64,000 bases of DNA from Paenibacillus sp. FSL H8-0332. Its GTDB lineage: Bacteria > Bacillota > Bacilli > Paenibacillales > Paenibacillaceae. The first letter of the stretch is position 1, and each line of letters opens with the position of its first letter. Positions 51,518 to 61,208 of the stretch are shown piece after piece. The notes under the pieces are model-generated. The model did no database searches. It saw only the letters and a program-made list of their open reading frames with translations, and was not told where the DNA came from. A program made the position numbers and the translations under genes. The DNA lies in NCBI RefSeq assembly GCF_037963835.1, contig NZ_CP150145.1:5456001-5520000 (forward strand). The letters are read 5' to 3'.

Positions 51518-51528
51518 AAACACCCTCC

Positions 51529-53469
51529 TTATGGAAATGGATGCGGGTCGGGGTTTACCGTAAAATCCTTGTCCAGCCCCCGCCGCTTTCTTTCCCGGAT
51601 TAGTCTTTCCGGAATAATGCGTCGATGCTGCTCCCCGAACGTCATGGGCATCATGCCGGGAACCAGCACCTTGGCCGCGCGGTACCCGAAGTCCGCCACT
51701 TCATCTGGAGTCACATCGGCTATATACAGCTCCCCGTAATGTTCAATGATGGCAGCGGCCAGCTCCTCCAGATCACCGGCCAGATCATTATGAGTGAACG
51801 GGCCTCCAGGGTCATAGGCATCCGGGTAGAGTTCCTCCAGAGAAGCCTTCTGCCGCCCATCCCCCCGCAGTACAAAATCCAGTCCCTGGCGACAGTTGCT
51901 CTCGCTGGCATAATACAGGACATGGTCCTCGAATTCGGTGACCGCCCCCGGATTATTCTCAAGCTGCTGCGCTCTTGTGAACGCATGGCCGCCTTCCTTC
52001 AGCTCTGACGCATAGATCGGCAGCGAGGTGATGACCTCCATCGCTGCCGATTCCACAGCCTTACCGGGAATAACATGGGCGGCGGCGGCATTATAGGCCT
52101 TCATAACAGCCCCCTCGCGCGTATCATACGCCAGCGCCCATACACTGGGCACCTTAAGCTCCATTGAAATATCGAAGAAGCGGATCTGAATGCCCTCCAG
52201 CTCCAAGAAATAGATGAGCTGCTTCAGCTCCTCCAGCGGACTGCCGGAAATGTCAATCTCCCGCAGGGGAAGCCGGTTATACCAGGCGCAGAGGAAGTTA
52301 TCGCGTTCGATGACCTCGAACAGACCATGCAAGGCCGCCTCTTCCCAGGTGCTACCCAATGCCAGGCCGTTGGAGCTGTCGTAGACGAACCTGTTCGTTC
52401 CGCTTCTGAAATGTCCGTCTGCGAAGTACACTAGCTGCTCCGGCACCAGTACTTCCCTGCGCTCCTTCATTGAGAACACCGGCGTCCAGTATACAGGCAG
52501 ATTCTCCTTGTACTGCTGTAGTCTATAGGCCGGATGTGCCATGGTCTCAGCGTCGTGAAGACCGAATACTTCAGGGTCTACCGCCTGCTCAGAGAGCTGC
52601 TCATAGGAGAATTTCTCCGCCGCAGGCGCGGTCCGGTCACACATTCCGCAATACCGCTCCAGGGCTTCAAGCACCGCAAGCTTCATGGCCTCCGGCCTCC
52701 GGTAGGCCCGGCCGAATCCGGTCTCAACATAAGCTGGTCCTATCCGCAGCTCCATTCCGCCGGCTTCAATATAGGAGGAGCGCAGTTCACGGTAGCGGTG
52801 GGTGATCGTTCCGCCATCGGGATCATACCACTTGCGCAGGATAGCCTCTGTATCCAGCTCTGAGCGCAGCCGGTAGGTGCGTCTGCCCTGCTTCACCGTA
52901 TCTGCCGTCTGCCGATGACGCGGGGCAGCCACGGATGGAGCTACCGCCGAGCATACGGGACAGCCTTTATGCTTCCGCAACAGATAACCTTCCGCGCGCA
53001 GGGCATCCCAGTGGATATGCTCAACATGGCCTATGTAGCGGTGAAGATGATCCGCCGCAAGGAGGGCGCCGCGGATACAATCGGCAGCGAATCCCGCCGC
53101 CTGCGGTTGAGGCACGTACTCCGTCTTCTCGCCATAGAGCAGCGATAACAGTCCCTCCCTTCCGGTGTCCTTATATTTCTGCTGCAGGCAGGCCATGCAG
53201 CCCCCGGTGTCTGCCTGATGGTACAGAGGACCCACAAGCAGTGTGTCCAGCAGATGATGGAGGAAGAATACTCCGCCCTGACCGGGAGCCTTCCGGTAGA
53301 AAGGACTAAGTTCCTCCTCCAGCAATTGATCCAGGATGACAAACAGCACGGAGCCGTCATCTGCAGACCGCTCATCCGTCAAACGGTAAGGGATCTCCTG
53401 CTTCTCCAGCTCAAGAACAACTTCCCGCAGAAACAGACTGTCCGTCTGGTATAACACGGCTTCCTTCAT
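51529..53469 (-). CDS. YcaO cyclodehydratase fused to an E1-like zinc domain (second copy)
   Basis: A 646-residue TOMM enzyme that would make azoline rings from Cys, Ser or Thr in a precursor peptide using ATP. The first 190 residues are an E1-like remnant with LLVGPLYHQADTGGCMACLQ (C91/C94) and HKGCPVCSAV (C170/C173), a four-Cys zinc site. The YcaO domain follows from about 230: LEALERYCG near 268, SSNGLALGSTWEEAALHGLF near 366, FEVIERDNFLCAWYNRLP near 384. The C-terminus NPDPHPFP has the PxPxP-type tail. The two ERxx motifs place the ATP site. It overlaps the preceding gene by 59 bases and follows GGAGG. Confidence 0.93.
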   Translation of the reverse strand: MKEAVLYQTDSLFLREVVLELEKQEIPYRLTDERSADDGSVLFVILDQLLEEELSPFYRKAPGQGGVFFLHHLLDTLLVGPLYHQADTGGCMACLQQKYKDTGREGLLSLLYGEKTEYVPQPQAAGFAADCIRGALLAADHLHRYIGHVEHIHWDALRAEGYLLRKHKGCPVCSAVAPSVAAPRHRQTADTVKQGRRTYRLRSELDTEAILRKWYDPDGGTITHRYRELRSSYIEAGGMELRIGPAYVETGFGRAYRRPEAMKLAVLEALERYCGMCDRTAPAAEKFSYEQLSEQAVDPEVFGLHDAETMAHPAYRLQQYKENLPVYWTPVFSMKERREVLVPEQLVYFADGHFRSGTNRFVYDSSNGLALGSTWEEAALHGLFEVIERDNFLCAWYNRLPLREIDISGSPLEELKQLIYFLELEGIQIRFFDISMELKVPSVWALAYDTREGAVMKAYNAAAAHVIPGKAVESAAMEVITSLPIYASELKEGGHAFTRAQQLENNPGAVTEFEDHVLYYASESNCRQGLDFVLRGDGRQKASLEELYPDAYDPGGPFTHNDLAGDLEELAAAIIEHYGELYIADVTPDEVADFGYRAAKVLVPGMMPMTFGEQHRRIIPERLIRERKRRGLDKDFTVNPDPHPFP

Positions 53470-54778
53470 GGCCTCTCTCCTCCTTTCGCTGCACCTGCAA
53501 GATGGTTATTCCTGTATTCTCCAGAACCGGGATCAACAGCTCCCGGCTGTCATATCTGTCCTGAAATGCTTCCGTCAGCTCCTGCACCGGCAGTCCCGCC
53601 GGTGCAGCGCTAGTCTGCTCACCTGCGGAATACGCATTCGAAGTGCGGATACCATTCTGCTGTACCTGAGCGTAGAACCGGATTAACGCCTCCTGGATGG
53701 CTTCCTGCTGAGAGGAAGCGCAGCAGCCGTCGGTCCAGGCGCTGCCTGCCCTCCCGGCAGCAGCACGGTAAGCGCGGATTCCCGGAATCCGCTCCACATA
53801 GATCTCGAGCAGCTCCGCATCAGCTACGAAACGGCGAATCATGGCCTGTATCCGCGTATTCCCCGCAAGCTCTGTGAAGGCAAGCTTCCGGCCTTCCAGC
53901 GCTGCCGGGCCTTTCGCAGCTTCCCATGCCATGAAGAGCTGCCCGGCCAGCCGTTCCAATCTATGCTGCCGCCCTGCCGTAACCAGCCATTGTCCGGGCG
54001 GGCCGGGATGAACCTGATTCAGCAGCCGCTCCAGATTGCGGCAGGAGGCGCGGACGATCTGCTCTGCATTCCCCTCGCCGCTATGGTAGCTTCCGTCTGA
54101 AGCGGTGGCTATTTTATAGGGGATCTGCAAGAGATCATTTCCATGAAACACAAAGCTGTGCACAAGCTGGTTCTCCAGACGCTCCAAGGCATCCAGGCAA
54201 GTGGTCCAATTCACAATCTCCGCCGGTTCTGCAGAACAACTCCCCTCTTCCCACGTAGTAGACCGCAGAATATCGGCCAGCAGCCGTTTGGGCTCAATCA
54301 CTCTCTTGTCACCGCTAAGGTCAAGCTGAATGACGCGTTTGGCTGCCTGTGCTTCCTCCCCCTTCAGACCTTCGCAGGCCGCTGCTATACTTCCGGCATA
54401 GCTGAGCAGGAGCGGCTGTGCTGCTGCACTCTTCCACTGCGGATTGCCTTCCTCAACGGCAGCGGTGATCTCCGGTTCGTCGTCTGGGGACAGATTGCGC
54501 AGCAGCAGCGCTTTGTCCGGAGTGATCACCCGCAGTTGCCATTCCCCGCAGGAAGTAAGAGTACCGTCTGAATTCCCGCGAGCAGACACAGAACGCTGCT
54601 CCCCGGGAAGCAGCCGCGCCGCCAACACCTCATCAATCGGCATCCAGTTTGCGGAGCGGTCACCGAACACGGCCTCCTTAAGCTTCCCAGCGGTTTGCGG
54701 GTTCGCTTTTAACTGGTGCAGCCCTTGCTTGCCATATAGATACAGCCGCTCTTCCCGTCTAATGAACCAGTGTGCCAT
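53411..54778 (-). CDS. RiPP cluster protein of unknown function with a faint YcaO-like tail
   Basis: A 455-residue protein without a firm family assignment. It starts MAHWFIRREERLYLYGKQGL and has no signal peptide or membrane segment. The C-terminal part, EIYVERIPGIRAYRAAAGRA and CCASSQQEAIQEALIRFYAQ, recalls the end of YcaO or E1-like TOMM proteins, but the YcaO ATP motifs are missing. It could be a dead paralogue that binds the precursor, or an unrelated scaffold. Start ATG 54778, nine bases after AGGAG. It overlaps both neighbours (20 bases upstream, 59 downstream), which implies tight translational coupling with the dehydratase and cyclodehydratase genes. Confidence 0.85.
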   Translation of the reverse strand: MAHWFIRREERLYLYGKQGLHQLKANPQTAGKLKEAVFGDRSANWMPIDEVLAARLLPGEQRSVSARGNSDGTLTSCGEWQLRVITPDKALLLRNLSPDDEPEITAAVEEGNPQWKSAAAQPLLLSYAGSIAAACEGLKGEEAQAAKRVIQLDLSGDKRVIEPKRLLADILRSTTWEEGSCSAEPAEIVNWTTCLDALERLENQLVHSFVFHGNDLLQIPYKIATASDGSYHSGEGNAEQIVRASCRNLERLLNQVHPGPPGQWLVTAGRQHRLERLAGQLFMAWEAAKGPAALEGRKLAFTELAGNTRIQAMIRRFVADAELLEIYVERIPGIRAYRAAAGRAGSAWTDGCCASSQQEAIQEALIRFYAQVQQNGIRTSNAYSAGEQTSAAPAGLPVQELTEAFQDRYDSRELLIPVLENTGITILQVQRKEERGHEGSRVIPDGQSVSAGSCS

Positions 54779-55859
54779 GTCCACTCTCTCCTGCCATCTT
54801 CATCTCCAGATAACTGTAAGCATCCTTCCAGTCCATCCCGTAGCCTGACTCCACACTCTCGGAGGCCACGCCGGTGATACGCTGCTTGCGCATAGGCGAG
54901 ATTTCCAGCATCGGCATTAAGGAATACAGGACAGCGGCTACGAATCGGTAGACGACGAATCCTTTTTCGTGATAATGCTTCAGGAAATCGGGGTTGGAGA
55001 AAAAAGTCCGATGAAACGTACTGACCTGATCATGTCGCTCGAAGAAATCATCGCCGTAATACAGCTTGTCATGCACCAGCTCTCCCCGTTCATACGCCTG
55101 CTCCAGAATCGTCCACAGTGAACTGATGAAGATCCGCAGCCGGCCGAAAATAAACTCCCGCTCAAACCGGCCTTCTGTGAAGCTCTTCACTCCGCCTGCT
55201 ATAAATTCCTTTTCGGTATCCGTCCGTCCGTGCAGCGCTTTGTGAATTCTGGACTCCATCTGTTCATCTTTTCTGAACTCCGCCAGCTGGGTTTTGAAAT
55301 ATTCGAAATTGGAGCGGAGCGACAGGTACCCTATCTTAAGCCCCCCTGGACTGTGACTGCCGGTAATAAAAAACATCTTGGCCGCCTCCACGTTCTGTCT
55401 GTCTTCAGGCAGCTCCACCCAGGACTCATAAATATCCGCAATCAGCCGGCTCTTGAGCAGCTCAATGCTGTAATTCACCTTTGCGCTGCACAACGGATTG
55501 CCGTGGGTCAGCATGCTTCCCTCCTCAACCGTCACCTCACCATCACGGCGAAGCGGCAGGAACGTCCCGGAATACTCTTCCATTAGGGCAAGCTTGTTCA
55601 CCATACGCTCGTATTTCACGTATTCCTCTTCAGACCGTTCTCTGGCATACCGCGCCGCATGACGGCGGATCAGCTCTTCAAGCTGCGGATTGGCATTAGA
55701 GGCGTCCAGTGTAACCTTAAGATGGAACCCATAGACCCAGCTTTTCTGGAGAATGAGATTCTCCAGCTTAGAGGTCTGAACGATCGACAGGATGGACCGG
55801 ACCAGTAAGGCAATCGCTTTGCTGTCGTATAAATAACAATTAATAGTTCGCAGCTGCAT
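54759..55859 (-). CDS. LanB-related partner protein, probable second domain of the split dehydratase
   Basis: A 366-residue protein directly after the glutamylation-domain gene. It has YLYDSKAIALLVRSILSIVQ, SWVYGFHLKVTLDASNANP and VYRFVAAVLYSLMPMLEI; the GFHLKVTL stretch may correspond to the PHIRVRY strand of the elimination domain, but similarity is weak. In the family it may be an elimination domain or a pyridine synthase-like ([4+2] cyclase) protein. It has no other recognisable motif. ATG 55859 follows a G-rich GGGGGGAAGAGG site; overlap with the previous gene is 20 bases. This and 50603-51517 cannot both be plain elimination domains without redundancy. Confidence 0.8.
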   Translation of the reverse strand: MQLRTINCYLYDSKAIALLVRSILSIVQTSKLENLILQKSWVYGFHLKVTLDASNANPQLEELIRRHAARYARERSEEEYVKYERMVNKLALMEEYSGTFLPLRRDGEVTVEEGSMLTHGNPLCSAKVNYSIELLKSRLIADIYESWVELPEDRQNVEAAKMFFITGSHSPGGLKIGYLSLRSNFEYFKTQLAEFRKDEQMESRIHKALHGRTDTEKEFIAGGVKSFTEGRFEREFIFGRLRIFISSLWTILEQAYERGELVHDKLYYGDDFFERHDQVSTFHRTFFSNPDFLKHYHEKGFVVYRFVAAVLYSLMPMLEISPMRKQRITGVASESVESGYGMDWKDAYSYLEMKMAGESGHGTLVH

Positions 55860-58419
55860 ATTCCTCTTCCCCCCCGCATGTAATTTCGTAGGTATACTCG
55901 AGCACATTATCCCGCTCCGGGTCCGCCACCGGATACTCCTCTTCGATTAAGAGATGTTCTCCCTTGGCCGCAAGCTGCAGGAAGACCTGGAAGAGCAGCG
56001 GCGAGGACAGATTGATGAATTGCGGCTTACGTTCTGTCGCCTCTGAAGCCGGTTCTGTGCTTGTGCTGAACGGCCTGGCGAAGAAGCGGGTAGGAATACC
56101 GTTACTGTCACAATAATCAAGGGTGCGCTTCCAGGCTGTGAAGCGGTCCTTCTCACTGAACGCTCCCGATAAGGCTGAAGTGCTGAGCAGCCATTTCTCC
56201 CGGGAAACCATCAGTTCATGTTCGCCCAGCCAAATCCGGGGAACATGGATAACCGTCTCATTCGTTCCTGCTTCCGGCTTCAGCCGTTCACGCAGAACCA
56301 GCTCCCCAAGGTCGAAATAACTGGTCCCATGCGAGGACAGGATATCGAAGGTCGTCAGAATGGCTGGGGCGGCTACCAGCACCAGCGTACCCAGAAATTG
56401 CGGACGTACGGTGTTACCCGTCGTAGGATCAAAGAACTCAGGGCTTTCTGTGGAGGGATTGTACCGGAATCCCAAATCCAGCCATGAGAGGGACTGCCCG
56501 CTCTCGGTCATAGACTGAATGGGCAAGGCGATCTCTTTCTGCACCGTTCTCTTGCGGATATTGGCATTGAAGCCGAAGGTATTACGGATATCTGCCACCT
56601 GATTCCCATCGAAGCATTCACGCAGATAAGCGGCGTATTCGTTGCCGGAGTCCTCCAGATACTTCAGGAAGCGGGCGAAATAAATCGAGAACCCCTTATA
56701 CATATGGTTCAGTACCATGCGCTCACCGCTCTCCTGTACAAAAAACGAGTGCGAGAGCAGGCGTTCCCCGAGCACCTCCTGAATCTCACTCTGCCAGGCT
56801 GCTGTCTGTGTATCAGAGATGAGAATCTCATCCTGCGCGGCGGCTTCGTTCAGGAATCCCGTCAAGCGGCTGGCGATATTGTGCAGACGCTGAGTCTTCT
56901 TATGGCTGAATGCTTTATCCCAGTTGAACAGTCCGGAGGTCTCCTTCAATAACTCCGGGTCCGAGAAGAATACCTGGGCCATATCCCGGAGTACCCTTGA
57001 GGCCTCCTGCGAGTTCGCGGGAACGTAACTTGTACCGTAATGGCTCTTGAAGAACTCCCCTGCGGCGAACTGCATCTTAACGACCGTGTCGAAGCACATC
57101 ATCAGCCATTGGTAACGGGACAGCTGGGCCAGCCGCCCTTGCCGGCCTGAATAGTCCTGGGTCTGCACCGTCTCGTCGATGCCGTCAATATACAGCAGGC
57201 TGCGGCGGGGCATCGGCTCCAGCTCGAACAATGCGGCCAGCGCTTCGGCACAATCATACAGGCGGTCAGTAGCTTCCACATCCAGCGAGTCGCTGAATTG
57301 TCCGGTCAGTGCGTTCAATTCGAGCAGCAGCGAAATACACGGGTGATCTACACCGTAGCGCTCAAGCTTCTGCAGCAGCTCTTGAGGCAGATTGCCGGCC
57401 TGCTCGTTCAGATAGTCCGTCCGCTCCAGTACCCCGTTGCTGATTAGCTGGCGCAGGGTATTGTCTGCCTGTTCACCAGAGACGCCGAGACCGGTTAACA
57501 GCTCCCGCATGGCCGGATAGGGCAGCACCTCCGCCTCCTTCAGTCTTCCGAACAGCTTGTGTAGCGCTTCGCTGGCACGAAGTGTGACAAGCCCTTGTCT
57601 GGATTTATACAATTGGCGTTCACCTTTGGTGTTCTGCAGCACGGTAATATAATATTTGCCCTCCAGCTCCACGCAAGTGGCATTCAGACGGTATTCCAGC
57701 CGCGTAATCCACTCCGGCTCAAGGAATAGCTTGTCGTAGATTTGCAGGATCAGCGAATCATTCAGCCGGGGATAGAGCCGCTTGGCCCCTGTCTTCCGTT
57801 CACCGCTGAAGTTCCCAATCCCGGAGTAGGTCAGATTAGCGAAGGGACTGGTCTTCATGCTCGCCCGGGTCAGAAATTTAACCAGGGTATAATCCAGCTT
57901 GCGCAGATTCCGGTCATGCTCTTCAGCCGGTGTACGCAAATATTTATCCAGCTTGGCTGTAATCGCACTGTTCACAAACGTCAGGGCATCCCGCAGCTCC
58001 CGGTCCTCCAGATAGATTCGCTGCAGCCAGCGGCGGTCCGCTGCGGCAAGCGCCTCGAATTCCTTCTGCACCGCCTCCATCCGGTCCCGGTGCTGCTGCC
58101 GCAAGGCGAATACCTGCCGGATCTCGCCGCGCAGCTCTTCTGTGAACAGGACCTCAACTTGGCTGTACCGCTTCTCGGCGCTGGCTCGCTCATTGAAGAA
58201 GTCACGCTTGAACCGGATCGCCTCCATCCGCTCGTCATCCCGCTCCAGGCTGCCGATCTGCCGCTGCATCTCTTCCGTTATATCAGCCAGCCGCAGCGCC
58301 GGTTCTCCCGCGCTGTGCCGCACCGCTGTATACTTCCCGCTAAGATTACCCATATACTGGGCTACATATCTAAGCGGGAAATTGGTCTGTCTGTACATAT
58401 AAAGGGGTGCTACCCGCAT
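55840..58419 (-). CDS. LanB-like lantibiotic dehydratase, glutamylation domain
   Basis: An 859-residue enzyme of the class I lantibiotic/thiopeptide dehydratase N-terminal family, which activates Ser and Thr hydroxyls in a precursor with glutamate from charged tRNA-Glu. The conserved opening APLYMYRQTNFPLRY, the segment EEHDRNLRKLDYTLVKFLTR with MKTSPFANLTYSG, and FDPTTGNTVRPQFLGTLVLV near residue 690 support this. The elimination domain normally fused at the C-terminus is absent; separate proteins encoded downstream may supply it, as in thiopeptide systems. ATG 58419 (AGGAG eight bases upstream) is preferred over GTG 58428. It follows the M20 gene by 18 bases. Confidence 0.93.
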   Translation of the reverse strand: MRVAPLYMYRQTNFPLRYVAQYMGNLSGKYTAVRHSAGEPALRLADITEEMQRQIGSLERDDERMEAIRFKRDFFNERASAEKRYSQVEVLFTEELRGEIRQVFALRQQHRDRMEAVQKEFEALAAADRRWLQRIYLEDRELRDALTFVNSAITAKLDKYLRTPAEEHDRNLRKLDYTLVKFLTRASMKTSPFANLTYSGIGNFSGERKTGAKRLYPRLNDSLILQIYDKLFLEPEWITRLEYRLNATCVELEGKYYITVLQNTKGERQLYKSRQGLVTLRASEALHKLFGRLKEAEVLPYPAMRELLTGLGVSGEQADNTLRQLISNGVLERTDYLNEQAGNLPQELLQKLERYGVDHPCISLLLELNALTGQFSDSLDVEATDRLYDCAEALAALFELEPMPRRSLLYIDGIDETVQTQDYSGRQGRLAQLSRYQWLMMCFDTVVKMQFAAGEFFKSHYGTSYVPANSQEASRVLRDMAQVFFSDPELLKETSGLFNWDKAFSHKKTQRLHNIASRLTGFLNEAAAQDEILISDTQTAAWQSEIQEVLGERLLSHSFFVQESGERMVLNHMYKGFSIYFARFLKYLEDSGNEYAAYLRECFDGNQVADIRNTFGFNANIRKRTVQKEIALPIQSMTESGQSLSWLDLGFRYNPSTESPEFFDPTTGNTVRPQFLGTLVLVAAPAILTTFDILSSHGTSYFDLGELVLRERLKPEAGTNETVIHVPRIWLGEHELMVSREKWLLSTSALSGAFSEKDRFTAWKRTLDYCDSNGIPTRFFARPFSTSTEPASEATERKPQFINLSSPLLFQVFLQLAAKGEHLLIEEEYPVADPERDNVLEYTYEITCGGEEEYAAANY

Positions 58420-58437
58420 CTTTCCCACTCCTGTCTA

Positions 58438-59601
58438 TTATTCGGGGACCCTCCGGGACCGGCCGGCCTGCCCGAATATTTGAATAATGGCCTGATAACT
58501 TTGGAGTCCAAACAGCAATGCATGCTCGTCAATGTCAAAAGCTCCGGTGTGAACGTTGTTATTCTCCCGCACATAAGCGCCAATAAAATAATAGCAGGTC
58601 TTAACGCCAGGCAGTTCCCTGGCATAGAAGGCAAAGTCGTCGCTGGAGAACAGGAACGGTGCCTCCAGCACCTGCTCCCGGCCAAACCTCCTGCTAAGCA
58701 GCCGGGCGGTGAGCCCCGCAAGCGCCGAATCATTGACGCAGCAGGGATACTCGGAAATAATCCGGCTATCCAGAATACCCCGCACCTGAGAGGATGCGGA
58801 TACGGCATCCATTAGCTGCTGATACCCGTCCCGGAGTGCGGCTGCTTCCGCAGAGCGGATCGTAAGATACAGCTTCAGCCGGTCCGGAATCACATTGTAG
58901 TAGCCATTCGTTTCCACATGCGTAATCTTGCAGAACTGCCCGGCTGTATGATAGGCCTCTTGAAAATGCTGCACCTCAGCGAGTACACGGAGAACATCCG
59001 GCTGGTCAGAAGCATGGCCGGAGGCCAGCTCCAGCAGCAGCTCCGCGTTCAGGCAGCCTGCCAGAGCAAGACCGGGCCGCAGGGAGAAATACCCGGCATA
59101 CAGATCTGGTGTGACATGAAGCGAATACAGGTATTCCAGCTTCTGCGCCTGAAGCAGGGGAATGAGCTCCCGAGCTCCCGCCATCACTTCCTCGGCCGCC
59201 TGAAAGATAAAGCAGCAGTTCACGGCAGGTGCGCACCGGTCCACCCAACGGATGAGCTGCAGCAGAATAGACATATGGGCATCATGTCCGCACGCATGGC
59301 TTAGGCCGTGATGTATGCTTCGATAAGGAGCATCCGCCTTGGCATCCTCAACCGGCAGGGCATCCAGCTCTGCCCGGAATCCGATGACTGGCAATCCGGC
59401 GCCGCCCTGATATGAAGCGATGATCCCTTTGTCCGAGGAATGCTCGATCCTGATTCGGGTGGTATGCCTAACGATGTAATCCTCAATGTATGCCCGAGTC
59501 TTCTTCTCCTGCCTCGCAAGCTCGGGGATACGGTGCAGCGCCCTGCGGGTCATCCGCAGCTCTTCCAGCTCACCGGCTTCGTGCTTAAGCGACGATTGCA
59601 T
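58438..59601 (-). CDS. M20-family metallopeptidase/amidohydrolase
   Basis: A 387-residue zinc peptidase-like protein. Metal ligands are visible in LSHACGHDAHMSILLQLIRW (HxCGHD motif near residue 100) and FIFQAAEEVMAGARELIPL (Glu-Glu pair). Family members hydrolyse N-acyl amino acids, dipeptides or related amides (amidohydrolase branch). No signal peptide. In this cluster it could trim the leader, mature the product or act in self-protection. No strong ribosome site precedes the ATG at 59601, which lies in the end of the permease gene (17-base overlap), suggesting coupled translation. The substrate is unknown. Confidence 0.9.
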   Translation of the reverse strand: MQSSLKHEAGELEELRMTRRALHRIPELARQEKKTRAYIEDYIVRHTTRIRIEHSSDKGIIASYQGGAGLPVIGFRAELDALPVEDAKADAPYRSIHHGLSHACGHDAHMSILLQLIRWVDRCAPAVNCCFIFQAAEEVMAGARELIPLLQAQKLEYLYSLHVTPDLYAGYFSLRPGLALAGCLNAELLLELASGHASDQPDVLRVLAEVQHFQEAYHTAGQFCKITHVETNGYYNVIPDRLKLYLTIRSAEAAALRDGYQQLMDAVSASSQVRGILDSRIISEYPCCVNDSALAGLTARLLSRRFGREQVLEAPFLFSSDDFAFYARELPGVKTCYYFIGAYVRENNNVHTGAFDIDEHALLFGLQSYQAIIQIFGQAGRSRRVPE

Positions 59602-60310
59602 TCTTTTTGTAACGGTAGACTACGAGAGTTACGATCAGCAGCAGTCCGATGTTCAGCGTCATCATCAGAATACTCTGAAGGGCATCGCCTCCGGTATAGA
59701 GAGTCTTAACCGCTTTGCTCAGATAATAGCCCGGGAAGAAGCGCTGGATATGGGTCATGAAGCCCGGAACCGAGAAGCCCAAATCATTCGTGATGTTCAT
59801 GGACATGAAGCCCAGGTACAGCGGGAAGGAGATTGATTGCAGCGACACAATGTCCAGCAGGAACCCGAGAATCAGGCCGAGGAAAATATAATATAGACTG
59901 GAGTACAGCGCCAGCAGCTCCATCTTCAGCAGCACCGTGTCCATTCTCAGGTGGAAGACAGCGGCGCCAAATGTGATGATTACAGCCGCGATAACCACAT
60001 TCAGGATCAGTTGAACCAGAGCGGTGACGAAGATGAACTTGCCCGGCGAGTAAGGGGTGACGGTGTAGATGCTGCCGATATATGACTTCTCTTTGGCCAC
60101 CCGGGTGCTCAGAGTATTCAGCCCGCTGCCCGCTGTTCCGAACAGGGTACAGAATACCGCCAGATAAGTAATAAACTCCCCTTGGCCGTGATCTGGCTTC
60201 ACGAAGGCATTCAGTGCAAGGAAGAACCCAAGCGGCATCACGAGTGTGAAAAATACAAATCTCTTGTTACGCAGCACCTTGAGAATTTCATAGCGGATAA
60301 TTGTAATCAT
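59585..60310 (-). CDS. ABC-2 type exporter permease
   Basis: A 241-residue membrane protein with six predicted helices, beginning ITIIRYEILKVLRNKRFVFF. It has the ABC-2 coupling segment NTLSTRVAKEKSYIGSIYTV and a last helix VYRYKKNAIVA. With the adjacent ATPase it probably exports the finished peptide or protects the producer. Start overlaps the ATPase stop by four bases (ATGA). Confidence 0.92.
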   Translation of the reverse strand: MITIIRYEILKVLRNKRFVFFTLVMPLGFFLALNAFVKPDHGQGEFITYLAVFCTLFGTAGSGLNTLSTRVAKEKSYIGSIYTVTPYSPGKFIFVTALVQLILNVVIAAVIITFGAAVFHLRMDTVLLKMELLALYSSLYYIFLGLILGFLLDIVSLQSISFPLYLGFMSMNITNDLGFSVPGFMTHIQRFFPGYYLSKAVKTLYTGGDALQSILMMTLNIGLLLIVTLVVYRYKKNAIVA

Positions 60311-61173
60311 GCCTGCATCACTCCTTCTTCATAATGGTCATAGATTTCACGGTAGCAATCCTTAACTTCCTTAAGCCGTTCTTCATAAGGAATATGCCGC
60401 TCCTTCAGGACATCCACCAGCTGGGATTGCTCTGCCGGATGAAAAACATACAGCCGTCCATCCTCCACCAGACCGCCGAACCGGCGCTGCAGCTCCTCTG
60501 CTTCCTCTGCTTGCGCGGGATGGACAACGAGGATTTTCTGAGCATTCAGGTCCTCCTTGCTTACAACCGCAGCGACCTTCCCTTCTTTGAGAAAAATAAA
60601 CCGGCGGCAAAAGTCGTTCAGCTCATCCAGATGATGTGAGGTTACGAATATTGATTTGCCCTGCCCCTGCAGCTCCTTGATCTTGCTCCAGAACATTCTG
60701 CAGGCGGTAACATCCATGCCGACCGTCGGTTCGTCCAGGAACAGCAGCTTCGGATTGGCCGCCAGAGAGAGGGCGAAGGACAGTCTGCGCTTCTGCCCGC
60801 CGGACAGGCTCTGCACCATGCTGCGCGTCTCTTGCACCAGATCCCCGGCCTTCAGCAGCTCATTCGTATCCACCTTGGATCTGCTGTAGCTCTTATGCAG
60901 CTCAATCAGCTCCTTGACCCGCAGTCCGTCGGGGAAAAGATCCTTTTGCAGCATAATTCCGACATCCTTGCGGTTATCGAAATGCCGCTCTATGACCCCG
61001 GCATCGATACTGGTAAGCCCCAGAATGGAACGGATCATGGTCGTCTTACCCGCCCCGTTCGGTCCGATTAAGGCGATACTTTCACCTTCCGCCACATCAA
61101 AGCTCACTCCGGCCAGCACCTGCTTATCCTTGAACCGCTTCTCTACATCTTCTAATTTCAGCAGCATTTGCAA
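60307..61173 (-). CDS. ABC transporter ATPase of the RiPP exporter
   Basis: A 288-residue ATPase: Walker A ALIGPNGAGKTTMIRSIL near residue 35, signature SLSGGQKRRLSFALSLA near residue 125, Walker B LLFLDEPTVGMDV, and switch His in VTSHHLDELNDF. A C-terminal extension of 60 residues follows, as in drug and bacteriocin exporters. The start is TTG 61173 (six bases after AGGAG) or ATG 61167. It lies 35 bases after the first YcaO gene. Confidence 0.94.
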   Translation of the reverse strand: MQMLLKLEDVEKRFKDKQVLAGVSFDVAEGESIALIGPNGAGKTTMIRSILGLTSIDAGVIERHFDNRKDVGIMLQKDLFPDGLRVKELIELHKSYSRSKVDTNELLKAGDLVQETRSMVQSLSGGQKRRLSFALSLAANPKLLFLDEPTVGMDVTACRMFWSKIKELQGQGKSIFVTSHHLDELNDFCRRFIFLKEGKVAAVVSKEDLNAQKILVVHPAQAEEAEELQRRFGGLVEDGRLYVFHPAEQSQLVDVLKERHIPYEERLKEVKDCYREIYDHYEEGVMQA

Positions 61174-61208
61174 GTTGTTCTCCTTCTTTCTGTTATCGTT
61201 TATAGTGT

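Noticed and set aside
57742..58815. 357-residue plus-strand frame opposite the dehydratase and M20 genes
   Set aside because: Spans two real genes in antisense, no domain.
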